From contig VTFK01000630.1 in assembly GCA_009617715.1 (NCBI GenBank), positions 36,623 to 100,622 on the forward strand: DNA of 64,000 nucleotides, given 5' to 3'. Within the stretch, counting starts at the first letter, position 1. Every line of letters starts with the position of its first letter. This DNA is from Plectrocnemia conspersa. Its lineage: Eukaryota; Arthropoda; Insecta; Trichoptera; Polycentropodidae. Shown here piece by piece: positions 25,721-38,349 of the stretch. A program made the position numbers and the translations under genes. A model generated the notes under the pieces. That model ran no database searches and had not been told where the DNA came from. It saw nothing but the letters and a program-made list of their open reading frames with translations.

Positions 25721-28279
25721 AATGTTCAAGATAAACTTTGTTCTGAAATTGATCTTTGTTGTTTTGTGTTAAACATGTTAAGGTTAACTTAAAAAATATA
25801 CGGGTATTGTTTAATATGTTTCTTTATATTGTTAAAAAATTGTATTATGGAATAAAAAGTGTTCTATATTTACGATATATAATTTTAAATCATTTTATGT
25901 AATGCGTTGAATTTTTTTTATAATATATCCTGTGTAAGTTAGCAAACTCTGAATTTGAATTACACAAATTTAAAATGCCGCTTTGCTTCCAGAATTATGA
26001 TACATATATTATTTCACATTGTTAAATGTGCAATTCCATAAAAAATCACATAGATGAATTTTTATATGAAATATTTTCAATTTGAAATGAAATGAAGAAG
26101 TTACTGAACTATTTTTGTCTCTTTTATAAAGTTTACACGTGTTTATCAATAAAAGTATTTAAAAAATATATAAAAAAGACTTTGTATAACATAACTGCAT
26201 TTTAAATTGGTCTATAACACGAGATTCATATGGGGTAACTCTAAATAGACGCACGCGCCCCGATAGCACTAACGGCCCAATAACGACTTAACTTATTTAT
26301 GTCGTAATTCAATAAAGTCGGCAACGGCAACGAACGCCAATAAACCGAGTTATTAAACGATATTGGATCGTAAAAATTGCCATCGTTGATGGCAAAGTTT
26401 AATTTCGACGGACAAACGCAAAACAATCTCTCAGCTATAAAACATTTTGAAAGCTTCCGGTTGTTTGATGTGATTTTTAACAAGCTATTAACCGTACAAT
26501 TGCGTTAATTTATAATTGAAAAAAATAATTAAAGAATGTTACGTAGGTGCGTTAAAAAAACTTCGTTTTAAGGAAAAGGAATTAAAATTTTAGAGCTACG
26601 CCGAGCTTTTTTGTTTGCAGCTTGAACGCTTACAGGGAATTGTTTTCATTAAGAGACTTAGTAATTTTATTTTGATACACCTCTATATATACGATTTAAT
26701 TACAAATTATGTTATAGCATTATATATCAAATATCGCTTTAGCTAATTAGAAGCAAACGTATGTTAGAAAGAAAAAAAAAACAATTACTAGCTTTTTGAA
26801 AACTCTCTCTATTCTCTGTCGAAAACTTTTCCAATCTTGTAGTTTTTTCCTTGATGATTGACGAAAGACGAAAGTAATTGGTACAGGTTTCGAACTATCG
26901 GGCTGGAAACTACCCCGCTAAACTTTGCAAATGAATGTCAACACGTCTAGTCGTTAAATGGACTAGAATGGATTATGCCTATTTGTCGCCGTGAAACAAA
27001 TTGACCCTTAGATTTTCGACATATTTTATTTCTATAAAAAAAATGCATTATTAGAAGGGATAGGACCCCGATTTCTTTCAGTGCGGAACGAATATAATAA
27101 CACAAAAAAGAGAAACTTTTGTATGAAATGTGGGATCGTTTAAAGTTGAAAACTTCAAAGTGGAACGTATAAACTTGCCTCAGGGTAATTTCTGACATTT
27201 TTCCACTTAAATTGCGACCACGGCTAAAAACGTTATCTCAATATTATTATACCTGCGACTTAGTCTATTAAAGTTCTTATTACTTTTTTAAATACCTGAA
27301 TATTTTTATTTAATCATACGTTTTGCGATATAATGTTTAATGTAAAATATTTTATGTGAATATTCATCTATAGAGTGGTTTGACCAATGAAAAGGCTACG
27401 AAAGGTAAATCGAGTTCGAATATAAATTATTATGGTTCATTCAACTTCCCAATTACTCCCTGAGGGTTCATTTCTGAACAAATGGTAGTTTCTGCATATA
27501 ATTGTTTTGAATTTACATCGGGAGTTGTACCTATATTTTAACACTTCTGATATAAATTGAAAAATTTATGTTTATTTATTTATGTGTATATTAAGAACAG
27601 TGTGGTATGAAAAACTTTTTTTTTTTTTAGTATATATTATTTCAAGAGGTCATTTTCATTATATGCTTTAAAAATAGTGGTGGTAATAATCAATAAAAAA
27701 ATATTACCAATACGTGAATAATTATTATATTGCTTTTAGATGTACATATATAAAAAATTGACTAAAAGAAAAGTAGTTATAAATTGCAATGCATTGATTA
27801 TATTTTATTTTTTGTTACTTTTGTGCCCGTTTGCTTTAGTTAAGCCTATACCTGAAAATAATATACACTCGTAGTTATTTTTTAAACATATTACAAATTA
27901 TAATTATTATTACTAGTATTATAATTAAAATACATAAATGCAAGGAACTAATACATCATAAAAAGCATTTGATACGCAAAAGAAAAGGCAAGATTTAGAC
28001 TAGACTAAAAATATTTCAATTTTTATTTAATGATTAAAAAGTTTAACTTATTTAACATATAATTAAAAAAATTATATAATTTTTTTTGTGAAGAAAAAGC
28101 CTAATTATTTATAAACGAATTAAAAGATTAAAATTTACCCAACTTGACTTCGAACGGTGAGAAAATTTTATAATATACTTAGATCTAAAATTAATATTTA
28201 ATTACTTTATTTTTACATGTGTGTAGACATATATAGCCATAAACAAAATTGACATTTTATACATGAAGTACGGGTTTAA
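25721..28279. promoter_or_regulatory. alternating A+T-rich DNA and small G+C islands
   Basis: Islands lie at about 26220-26500, 26560-26660, 26800-27240 and 27360-27520. The minus-strand frames 26241-26483 and 26947-27198 lie in two of them, without recognisable domains. The pyrimidine-rich ttttttgtttgcag (26605-26619) resembles an acceptor but leads into only a short open stretch. No transposon similarity was seen. Confidence 0.25.
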
Positions 28280-29750
28280 GAAGCCTAAATCGCGTATTTC
28301 CACAGGAATGAGATTTATTTCTGACATATTGAAGGGATGTCAGATTATTTTCCGTGATCCCCTTCGAGTAATTCCTAATTTACTGATTTGTGGAGATGTA
28401 CGATGTACAATAGAAGGGTGATAAATTGTATTTCGAAAACTTTAGACCGGTCACTTGCTAAGTTGTTTGATATAATTATTTATAGATATATCCACAATTA
28501 CTGTCGGCAAGCGCTAGTAGACCAACAACGGGGATTTCTTCCGCGTCGTTCCACCTCTTGTGCCTTTAAAAGGCGGTGACAAAATCGTTTGATTTTAAAA
28601 TAAAGATCGACGTTGTCTCTACATCGACTTTCAAAGGCATTCGACAAAGTGTGTAATAAGCTACATCTTTAAAAGTTAAGTGTTTCGAACGGGTTTGTTG
28701 GTTTTTTTTCGATTTGGTTTAGTCGCCGTAGTTATATATTATATATTAGTACGATGTTTAATATATATATAGTAATCGTCGTTCAGATGTGTATTTTGCT
28801 CATAGTGGAGTACCACGGGGATCCAATCTGGATCATCTGCTCTTTTAATAACTCGAAATATTTATTATATGCCGATAACCGCACAAATTCAGATTCACCC
28901 TCTTTACAGAAAAAGAGTCGTAGTGGGGGTGGTCGATCGACAATCGACTACCTCTCAGCATCGCTGAGTAATACATTGTCGCATTGATCGCCACGTTCGG
29001 CGGCATTCTCTGATAGAGAATTTTGATGAAGGTTTTTAAAGCATAAATACTGCCGTGAATAACTTAGAATTAATGTTCGAGCAGGGACCTAGATTTTCTA
29101 AGCACATCGCTGAAGTTTGCGATGAAGCGTAAAAAATGCTCGGTTTTGTAAAACGGAGCGCGTGTCACCTCAATAATGTATTTGCAATAATTTTGTACAA
29201 CACGCTAGTTTGTAGTATTTCTGTATATGTTTCTATTGCCTTAGATTTGAGTGAAGTGAAGTACTTTTGGAAAATTCAAAGAAAATCTCTAATATATTTG
29301 TAAAAAAGAGAGTATGGGTTGTATCCGTACTTGTATCCTAGTGATATTTTGCTAGAAAAGTTGGGATACATTTCATTGCATTCTCTGCGTCGCGTATAAT
29401 AAATCATACTTTTTAAAGTTGCTAAGGGGTAGTGTTGGCAAGCCCCTTAATACACAGTGACTTTTGGCTGCGAACTTTCGGGTGTTCTAGAAAATCGCGA
29501 TCCCTTTCCATATTTTTGCACGTTGCAGATAGCACGTCAGCAATTGAGAACGCTCTTCTTGCACGAGCCATTAAGCTTTTTAATAAGCTTGTCAAACAAA
29601 ATTAAGTTTTTAGCGATAGCTATAATAAGCTGGAAGAAAATATGTGGGATGGTGCTCATTTATTTTATGTGTGCACTATAACCCATTTTTTATTATTTTA
29701 TTAAATGTTTATTATTGTTTGTTCAATGGCTGACACGTCGCATTGGAGAA
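28280..29750 (+). pseudogene. non-LTR retrotransposon pol relic, copy 1
   Basis: A decayed reverse transcriptase reads through several frames in the correct domain order. About 28325-28400 gives FISDILKGCQIIFRDPLRVI. About 28440-28570 gives the fingers-type motif AKLFDIIIYRYIHNYCRQALVDQQRGF. Near 28805 is SGVPRGSNL (GVPQGS motif). Near 28860-28880 is LLYADNR, the catalytic YADD with the second Asp changed to Asn. About 29095-29330 gives the thumb and C-terminal region (HIAEVCDEA, KMLGFVKR). The residual C-terminal tail runs to about 29660. Numerous stops and frameshifts make it inactive. The 3' flank to about 29790 may be its UTR. Copies 2 and 3 (34795-35695 and 38350-39510) are the same family. 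Confidence 0.8.
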
Positions 29751-30139
29751 ACCTGCCAAGCCACTATGGACAAAATGCGTTATACATTCTTAGATAAAAA
29801 AATTAATTGTATAATTTATAAATTATATTTTTGTAAAGTTTAGTGTACAGAATGCTGGAGACAATTGAAAATTTGAATTATTGATTGTAAATTGTTTATA
29901 AAATTGATATTTTTGCAGTTTGCGTTATTAGAATTGAACAAATCTATATGCAATTTCAAGAATGTTAACACTTTATTATTCAAAATTTGCTTTGTTTTGT
30001 TAAATCAATAAGTTAGTTCAATTTAGGTCTAGAAAAGTTAGATCTAGGAATGAAAGAAAAAATCGACGCTATTAAAAAAATAACTTCAATTAAAATTTAC
30101 CAATCTAAACTCAGACAAGTAATTAACAAAATCAACGTT
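29751..30139. other. possible 3' UTR of copy 1, then A+T-rich DNA
   Basis: The stretch 29730-29790 keeps a mixed composition (tggctgacacgtcgcattgg), plausible as the retrotransposon 3' UTR. After that, only A+T-rich sequence. No poly-A tail or target-site duplication could be set. Confidence 0.35.
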
Positions 30140-30558
30140 CGCTAATTAGGTTCGCCCGTTATCGTCGAACCGATTAGCACAGTTTAAGTTTAGCAATTCG
30201 CCAACGCAGCGATACGATATAATCTAATAGTGAATAAATCAATTAGTGCAATAATAAGCGCGTTACCATATACAGATAAATTATTTCTAAAACGTCCCTA
30301 TTAATTCTGATTAATTTATTAACGTTGAAAAAAAATCGTTTGCCTTACCGCGTTCAATTAGTACCAAACCCTATTTCGTTACGACACAGAGCTTTGAGGG
30401 CAACTTTCCGTAAGTCGGGACTAATCCTGCAAGGGTTTCCCGGATGAGTTTTCTTTTTTTCCACCCTTTCCTGAGTGGTAATCGGGGAAAAACGAACGGT
30501 CGGTTCAATTAGAAAACTCGGTTTGCCGATGTCGTACGCGATGCCAATTTCTATGGTT
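30140..30558. promoter_or_regulatory. G+C-enriched island
   Basis: Mixed-composition segment with two overlapping opposite frames (30354-30683 minus, 30475-30777 plus), neither with a known domain. A good donor-like GCG/gtaagg is present on the minus strand at about 30352. If the minus frame were an exon, its upstream acceptor would have to lie in the A+T-rich repeat to its right, and none was evident. Candidate conserved non-coding element. Confidence 0.3.
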
Positions 30559-30649
30559 AAAATATATGTAGTACATATATATATATGTATGAAAATTAAG
30601 GCAGGCAGACTAAAAATATGTAGTACATATATATATATGTATGAAAATG
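30559..30649. repeat. two-copy direct repeat containing (TA)n
   Basis: The blocks 30559-30596 and 30612-30648 are nearly identical: atgtagtacatatata, then a short TA run, then tgtatgaaaat. The period is about 52 bases. A recent local duplication. Confidence 0.85.
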
Positions 30650-30849
30650 GACAGTTATTATTAGTGGATGAAAAAACTTTCACTAATGAAAATATGTCTT
30701 TTTACAACATATATCATTCTTACGTTACTTATCCTTATATCCTAATTTTTAATGACCTGCTTATTTTAAAGAAGTAAAAATATTTTTTTTTGTGTAAAAT
30801 CAAGATTTATTCATAAAACTAATATTGACAAACAATATTTTTGGAGTGT

Positions 30850-30962
30850 TATTTAGTAATCGGTAATTTCGGTCCCTTCTTCTATAATATGCTCTGAATG
30901 AAGTTGTAAATTGTACTGATTAAAACTACTACTAATTTGAAAAATTGTAACGGTTTTAAGGC
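30850..30962 (+). repeat. dispersed repeat, copy 2
   Basis: Homologous to 21405-21525 in the same orientation (shared blocks given there). This copy lacks the fold-back segment that precedes copy 1, so the two share only the 3' portion. Confidence 0.6.
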
Positions 30963-31439
30963 ATGTAAAAATATTAACAAAATAGTAACAAAAAGTAATT
31001 ATATGATAATCTATCAAATTTTTTTTTGATTTTTTATATTGATTACGAACATATACTTTATATATGTAAACAAATAGTTATTACATTAACATTAAAATAA
31101 ATTTAAACAAGGTTTTACAAATTTAAAATTTAATTAAATAATATTAAGTGAAAATTTTTTAGATAAATTATTAATTTAATATAGAAGTTAAAATAAATAC
31201 GTAAAATGTAATAAGATTTTTACGATTTTTAAGATAACAGGTTTATAACTTGTACACGACTTAATTAACAAAGCATTATAACTTTTACGCCTTGACCTAT
31301 ATAATTAAATGTATATTAAAGTAAGAAAATATTATTTATATTTATAAAAGCATATAAAAAAAATATAAACAAATTACCAAACTATATTTTTTTAATACGT
31401 GCCAGACATATTATATTTTAATGATATATTTTTTCGGTC
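30963..31439. other. A+T-rich stretch without recognisable features
   Basis: No feature was recognised. Confidence 0.5.
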
Positions 31440-32220
31440 CTGTACTTTAATATATTAGGGTTGCTCTTCCTCTCTTTTTTATTTCGACCACTTTCTTCGA
31501 TTTATGCGTATAATTTCACGTTGCACACGTATAAATTCCATCTAGAATTTCATATTTTTTTCATTAAAAACAACCAGCGAGAAGGCTTCGAACATAAATA
31601 TAATAAAAAATCTCTCTTTTTTAAAAAAAATGTTTTCCTCCAAGCGCCCCTTCGACAATAATACCGGAGAAATAAATATGTCGTCGAAATGGAAGACTGC
31701 CGTGTAAACTATGGAGTTACATTATCTCGTATTATTAGAGGATAGTAAAGTTTGAGCCTAAGATCAGCTCTTTTCCCTTTCAAACGAGAAAACCACTTAA
31801 ATTCGGAAGTCTCTCTGCAAAGCGAGATAAACTAAATGGGTAAAAAGTTTTTTCGCTCTTCGAGAGGCTGATTTGCGAACGTTTCTCGCCTAACGAAATT
31901 ATCTAAAGTTTAAGAGAAATGTTCGTAGAAAAATATTAACAAGCAATACTAGTGAGTAATGAAAAAAGCAAATATTTTATTGCAACAAAGGCACGGCAAT
32001 ATGAGTGAAAAATCTGAGGCTGAGGGGTGTTTATTATTGTTCAAATGTCTTCGCTCGTGCTTCTTCGTAGATGTCCCAAAGGAAAAGTTTTAGCTTTCAT
32101 TCGCAATAACGGTCTAGAAGTTGAGGGTTCATAACACACCTTCATTACTCAACCATATTACTCGGCCCAAGTGGTTTTATGTCCCTCGCTCGGCACAGTT
32201 CCATAAACGTGTTATATGTA
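31440..32220. promoter_or_regulatory. long G+C-enriched island
   Basis: About 780 bases of mixed composition with stops in all frames; the frame 31461-31661 is not convincing. The inverted pair gagaaacgttcgc / gcgaacgtttctc type sequence near 31875-31890 and repeated cgaga motifs are seen. Candidate conserved non-coding or regulatory region. Confidence 0.3.
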
Positions 32221-32694
32221 TTAAATAAAATTGATATCAGTCAGAATTCGAATAGGGTCTAGGTCAAGATTATTGTTAACAATATATAAAAATTGTCAAT
32301 TTATATATAGTATACAATTTATATATAATATAAAAAAACATTAAAAAAATTACGGAAACCATTTGAAAAAAATACTAATACGATTGAGATTTTTTGTATA
32401 TCAACAAAGGTACAAAAAATCTTAAAAGTATGCCATTTAAAATAAAAATAGATATTAATTTTAGAGTACTCAAAAATGTTTTAATCGCTTTTGATTAACG
32501 TATTACATATTAGAAAAAGCATTATCCTTTTTATAATCGCCATTTTTTCACAAAAAAATAATCTTATTTACATAGTCTCGATTGGATGCCAAAGCAAATC
32601 GTGTTTTTATTTGTTTTAATTTTGTGATAGTTTTTTTCAAATTGTGTAATCACAGAAGGCATTTCACAGATAATTAAAATCGCTGATCTCAATA
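32221..32694. other. A+T-rich stretch without recognisable features
   Basis: Could hold the unrecognisable downstream part of the adjoining minus-strand Jockey-like fragment, but no motif is left. Confidence 0.45.
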
Positions 32695-32865
32695 ATATTG
32701 ATATTAGGTAAGGAGGTCACACCCCATATCTGAGCTCCAAAAGATCATCCTGGTTTAATGATAAAGTTAAATATTATCATTTTGCTTTCCAATGATAATC
32801 CTGAATTTGGGCCTGTAATCCAATACAGCCTGCCCCTACTATCAGATGTTAATTAGTTTTTAGAA
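32695..32865 (-). pseudogene. Jockey-like non-LTR RT fragment, C-terminal region
   Basis: On the minus strand the frame reads LSLESKMIIFNFIIKPG, a stop, then SFGAQIWGVTSLPNINIIE. This is the segment after the RT thumb in Jockey-clade elements (pattern K-L-L-IYK-ILKP-W-YG-QLWG-AS-SN). One in-frame stop replaces the conserved Trp position (KPG* for KPxW). Nothing recognisable extends on either side. It is probably a small dead fragment and may belong to the same family as 49820-50880, though the two fragments barely overlap. Confidence 0.6.
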
Positions 32866-33839
32866 ATATAAGTTTTCCAGGTATTTTTTATTTTATTACC
32901 GGTTTAAATTTTTTTTTTTATTATTTTTAAATAACTAATTATTTAATAATTGTTTTATATAAAGCAAATTTATCTGGTTCTTTTTCTAGCTTTGGTAAAA
33001 TTAAAATTTAAGTAACTTTTCGTTGGGTTAAAAATCAGTTTTACTGAGTTAAATAGAATAAAATTAGAGTCTGATGACATTTACCGGTATTTCCTTTAAA
33101 TCACTTTCCCGCTTATCAGATCATTTTTTTATTATGAATACTTCTAATTTTATTAAGAAGTTTTGGAATTGATTTTTCTCTAAAGAAGTACATTTACAAA
33201 ATTTTCAATTTAATTGCCACTATTCTAAAAAAATCATAAGATATTCTAATATTGGCTCGTTTTTTTCAGTTATTTTGTTGATTTATTAAATTTGTCTTCA
33301 TGTGAGGTGATTGCATACAAATATAGTAAGTAATATATGCCTTAAGTATTAACGTGAATAATAAAATTAAAATATTTCAGTATAGTAGTATTAAATAATT
33401 AATTAAATGTAAATGCTTTCCTAACTCTTGAGAATCTAGTTATTTAAAATTTGACAAGATTTATATTAAGTTTATTTATAGTTAATTAAAGATTTATTTA
33501 AGACATGAACATTTATATAAACTAGCAAATAATTTATATATTGTTAATAATATTAACATATAAACATACATATATTTTCATAAAACAAAATAAAGGTATT
33601 AACAATTTACCAGATATCTTAATTTCAGAACTCTCTACTTATATCGTCTTATTACTTGCTTAAATAAAAGTTGAATGTAGCAATATTCATAAATTATATA
33701 TTCATAAGTCAAATTGTTTTAAATAACTGAGAGCAGTCATTGAGTAATAGATTTATAATAATTTATAAATGATGGCGATAGCCCTGATTCTCAAGAAAAA
33801 AAATATTTGCGATATAAATGATAGTGAATAGACCATATT
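32866..33839. other. A+T-rich stretch without recognisable features
   Basis: No feature was recognised. Confidence 0.5.
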
Positions 33840-34270
33840 TTTTCAGGTTTTCATATTACAATGTGGAGAAAAATATAAATGGACGTGTCCGCTTTATTAC
33901 TGCGAAAGTTTCGCACGGGCCAATCCATGTGTGGCGAAGGGTGCTTTATAATGTTTGATGTGAAAATATGTATTTTTTCCCTTCGAAAATTGCGTATTCC
34001 TCGACATGGCAATATTATCACTAAATTTAGACACACGTATTTACATTTGGTCTGGACGGAATATTAAAACATCATAACAGTACATGTCATATTAAGTAAT
34101 ATTCAGGATATATTCGAGATCACATTTTTACGTAACACTTAATTATGAAAAATATGTTTTGCTTAATTTGCGAATAGCAATCCTCTTCGAATAAAAAACT
34201 TCCCAACTTGGTTCAGCTAACGTACTTATTGAAAAGCTTTTGTTGATTGAAGTCAAGGCTTCGATATCGA
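33840..34270. promoter_or_regulatory. G+C-enriched island
   Basis: Contains the small palindrome gcgaaa-g-tttcgc (33902-33914). Two short opposite frames (33851-34036 minus, 33879-34067 plus) overlap almost completely, the signature of chance frames in a balanced-composition patch. Candidate conserved non-coding element. Confidence 0.3.
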
Positions 34271-34794
34271 TTTTTTATTATAAAAAGCTCCACACAGCTT
34301 TTGAGATAAATTGATTATTATATAAATATAATTTGGTATTAATTTTTTTGATGACATAATTTACTGCGGAAGTAATGGAATTGATTGGATCAAGATTTAT
34401 TAGATTGTTATTTTAACGTTGTCGGTAATATGCGTTGAATTTAACAAAATTCAATTTTAGAATGAATTCTAGTGAATTCGATTGAATCTCTAGTGCAATC
34501 CCTCGAGAGAGCCTTGCAGGCCCGATAGGTTTACATTTCATTTAACATTTTCAATTGACAAAGGGTATTCGTGCACATCACTTGAGATAAAATAAAACTG
34601 TATTGTTGATGCAGGACGAAACTTCCTAGACCTTACAATATAATAAAATATAAAAAATAATTTTAATTGCAATCTTTTATATATTTAGAATAGTATACAT
34701 ACAATAAATATACTTTACTTCGTATTAGGTATTATAGAATAAAAAATATACTTAATTAAGTTTAGTCATAAAGAAAATTCATATTTTATATTAA
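34271..34794. other. A+T-rich stretch without recognisable features
   Basis: A mixed patch lies at 34470-34560. No coding or repeat similarity was seen. Confidence 0.45.
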
Positions 34795-35695
34795 GAAATA
34801 TTTGGCTATTCGGGGATTCCAAATTATAGATCCCGATTCAAGAATGCTACGAGCTAAGGATCGAGAAAATGACACAGTATGGCACTTTCCGACACTAAAG
34901 GGCAGACGGTTAACGGAAGCCATCTCCACAGAGAGTCTAAATCATTTTGTAAAGAGAATGAGTCCACAACAGATCGAATGCATTTATATAATTTTAAATC
35001 ATCTGCGTACAGAAGAAAACTTGAATTAGTAATTGCTGTATTTATATCATTAATAAATAACACAAAAAGCAGAGGTCCCAGATTGGATCCTTGAAGAACC
35101 TCCGAAGGGGTAAAATATTCTTTTGACAATCGGCCACCATAGGTTACAAACTATCTACGATTGCTTAAATAACTCGAAAATAACCGAGTTAAATTATCCG
35201 AGCAACCGAGGATCGACAATTTTTTTATTAATAACCTATGACAAACTTTGTCAAAGGCTTTCTCAAAATCTGTATACACGACGTCTACTTGAATTCCCGC
35301 ATCGAGAGAAGTTGTCACCGTTTTGGTGAACGACAGAAGGTTAGTAACAGTGGAACGGGCAGGACGAAACCCATGCTGTTGGTCTAACAAAACTTGCCGA
35401 AAGTGATTATAGAGATATTTATGAATAATTATTTCAAATAATTTAGCAGGAGCTGAGAACACTGCGACTGGTCTATAATTATTTATTTATATTTTGTCAC
35501 CCTTTTTATAAATAGGTGTGATTTTTGTGCATTTCCATAAATTAGGTAATGATTATGTTTTGAGAATTAGATCATAAATACATTTTAGAGGAGCAGCGAG
35601 ACTGACTTCGCAACCCTTCAAAATAAAATCAGGAATTAAATCAGGTCCAGAAGAACGCCCTGTATCCGTATTTAATATCTGAGTGCTCAGTTTCT
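34795..35695 (-). pseudogene. non-LTR retrotransposon pol relic, copy 2
   Basis: The best-preserved copy of the family. On the minus strand, from 35690 downward: TGRSSGPDLIPDFILKGCE, then NNYRPVAVFSAPAKLFEI, then DQQHGFRPARSTVTNLLSF, then VVYTDFEKAFDKVCHRLL (first catalytic Asp region). After one frameshift come LQGSNLGPLLFVLFIND and LLYADDLKLYK (intact YADD). After a second frameshift comes LPFSVGKCHTVSFSRS, which runs directly into LARSILESGSIIWNPRIAKYF. Other copies have an intervening section (HIAEVC...KMLGF) at this junction, so it was lost by an internal deletion. The C-terminal tail is truncated near 34795. At least two frameshifts and some stops make it dead. Confidence 0.88.
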
Positions 35696-36479
35696 TTGAT
35701 CGTCAGTACTAAAGACCAAGAACATGAAGAAGGAAGCGAATATAAATACAATTTCACTAATTTAGCTAGTAAAAATATTTAAAACAATTGATATTTAAGT
35801 TTATTGCTTAATTTAAGTAAAGCTGTACTTGTTTAAAGATTCACAACATTTTGCCATCATATCGTTTAAAAAACGATATCAAAAATAAATTAAATCAAAT
35901 TTAAACCTAACCTAATGAACGAATAAAAACTAAAGTTAGTTTAAGAACTTTTGTACAAATGGACGTTTCATAACTGGCAAATTGAGTTTCAACAATAGTT
36001 TAGAACAGCATATATTTTCACTAAATCCTATTAGTTAAATCATATTTTTTGTTTAAGTATATGAATCCACTGAAATACTCATTGAAATATTTATACATAA
36101 TTTCGTTTTGTTCACCTAAATAAAATAAAATTATAATCTTAAGCATAAATTTTAAATATAAAGGAAAAAAAAATGTAAATGGCAATATATTAAGTCATTA
36201 ACAGTTTTATAATATGAATAATGCTTTTGATAAAACAGGAGTGTTTAAATAAAAAAAATAAAATTGACGACGAAATAATAGTTAGCTTAATAGAACTTCT
36301 ACATATATTTAACTTGAGTGTTAATACATTAATAAAGTTTTATATTAATTCTAGATGGAAAACAATACTAAATTAATAGTAACATCTTGTCAACCAGATT
36401 TTCACCGTCATTTTATAACGTTATCTCATACATGTTTATGTGGTTATAAATTTTCATTATCATTTGAAATTGTATAGTT
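35696..36479. other. A+T-rich stretch without recognisable features
   Basis: No endonuclease-domain similarity was found upstream of copy 2, so that copy seems 5'-truncated here, as is common for non-LTR elements. Confidence 0.5.
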
Positions 36480-37535
36480 TGTATAAAATTGCACGTAATG
36501 CACATACGCCCGAGTCACGTATTTAATTATGTAAACCGCTTCTCGTTCTCCGTATGCCCGCGAGCTATCTCTATTGAGAAAAATGCTTAAGGATGAGATA
36601 GCAATTTTTTAAAAGTCAACACCAGCGTTTCACATATTTGAGAGTCCTGTTGAACCTCCTTGACATTTTTAAATTCACCGCAGAGTGCATTACCGAGATG
36701 AAATTTGTACGAATCGAGTACCCGGTAAAAGTTTTACCGCTACGACAATACATTAAATATCTTTGCGGTTTTCAGATTCTAAATATATATTGTGTATATG
36801 TATGTATACAGCGAGCGCATGTAAATATTTTAGCTTTTACTTATGCCTAAGGTTCCTTTATTAAATTAAAATTGCCAGTCTTCGCAGTGAAAAGACCGGG
36901 AGTAATCTCACGAAAGACGCTCCCGATTCAATGGAACTTTTGATACTTTGTCTTTATTAAAAAAAAAATAAAGACTCCCATTCCCCAAGATTATAAGAAA
37001 GCCGACTTTGTATAGTACTTACTATATAGTTATAAAAAAACTTTTTAATGCGTATTATAAATTTTGTTCAACGATCTCGATGTGCTGATGCGAAAATTTT
37101 GAATTAGTGATTCATGGAGTCTTTCTTAATAATCCTTAAATGACCCGTGAGAATTTTTCGCCTTGGAAAAAGTTGCACTTTCGGAACGGAGAGAGGACTA
37201 TAAAATTAATTCATAACCTTCAAGGTTGCTGTCAGTTCATAATTGAATTGTTCATTATGGTTGAAAAAATGTATTATATATAGCTTATATAATGTGAGGG
37301 TTGCGCAGCTCAAACTTGGAGTAATTTACGTTTTTTTTGGGTTCGCTTCGATTTTATTATACCATGAGCCAACGTAGGTTTGATGAAATCCACGAGCTAA
37401 ATACATGTAAAATGTTTAATGGAAACTGGGCTTGGCTCTGGTTTTCAACACGTGGGTTTAGCGCATAAATAACTGTGATGGGTTTTCGGGCTCTGGTTCA
37501 AAAAAAATACATGATTCGAACCGCAGAGTTAAAGT
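36480..37535. promoter_or_regulatory. two adjoining G+C-enriched islands
   Basis: Islands lie at 36480-36970 and 37040-37535, with stops in all frames. The plus-strand frame 36638-36850 has no recognised domain. A perfect GGTTCGAATC (minus strand, near 37513-37522) was checked as a pol III B box but lacks any tRNA fold or A box around it. Candidate conserved non-coding elements. Confidence 0.3.
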
Positions 37536-38349
37536 AAACAGTGAGAGTTACTACAAACTATAAATTTAAAAGTGAATATGGGCGCATAACAATGTATTAA
37601 AACAATGTAATACAACAGATGCACAGAATAATATTATTGTTGAATTAATTATTCGGAATCGACATTTTCGGGTAAAAGACCCATTCTAAAAAAACTAACC
37701 TGCTAAAAGTTATCTTATGCACAATTGTATATTTAATGAAAACAATGAAAAAAATTACAAACAAACAGAAAATTTAAATATAAAATTTTTTAATTACCTA
37801 TTAGGATTTTACATTTTAAAATATTTTCTATACTTAATTGTGGAATTTCAAATATTTTCTTAACAAGAACGCATCATAATACCAATGTATTTAAGATAAG
37901 GACTAGTCAAAAACGTTTTAATTTTATTTATTCAATACTTCTTAGAATGTTGTGATACTTTTTTTTTCATCAAGTTCTTTGTCTATAGTTACTTTCATAA
38001 ATTTATCTTTCGTTTATAATAAAAATAATCTTTATTTCCGTGATGGATTTTTTTTATGGATCTGTCGACACTTTTTGTTTAAATTGTATCTTGACATAAT
38101 TAATGCACCGATTTATTTGTTGCACTAATTATAAATGTTTACAAATAATTAAAATTCTAATCTATTATTTATGTTTTCCTTAAATTTACTACTCTTTTAA
38201 AAATATTAAAGAGAAATACAGACTTGTTTAATCAAGGACCGAATCCATTTTCCATTAATAATTTTTATGTTCATATATTTAAAATTAATTATTACTATAG
38301 TGATCTAACAAATTACTCCAACGCGTCACAATAATAATAAAACAGTACA
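37536..38349. other. A+T-rich stretch without recognisable features
   Basis: No feature was recognised. Confidence 0.5.

Noticed and set aside
37512..37523. Perfect GGTTCGAATC pol III B box (minus strand)
   Set aside because: No A box at the right distance and no tRNA cloverleaf or SINE-like body around it.
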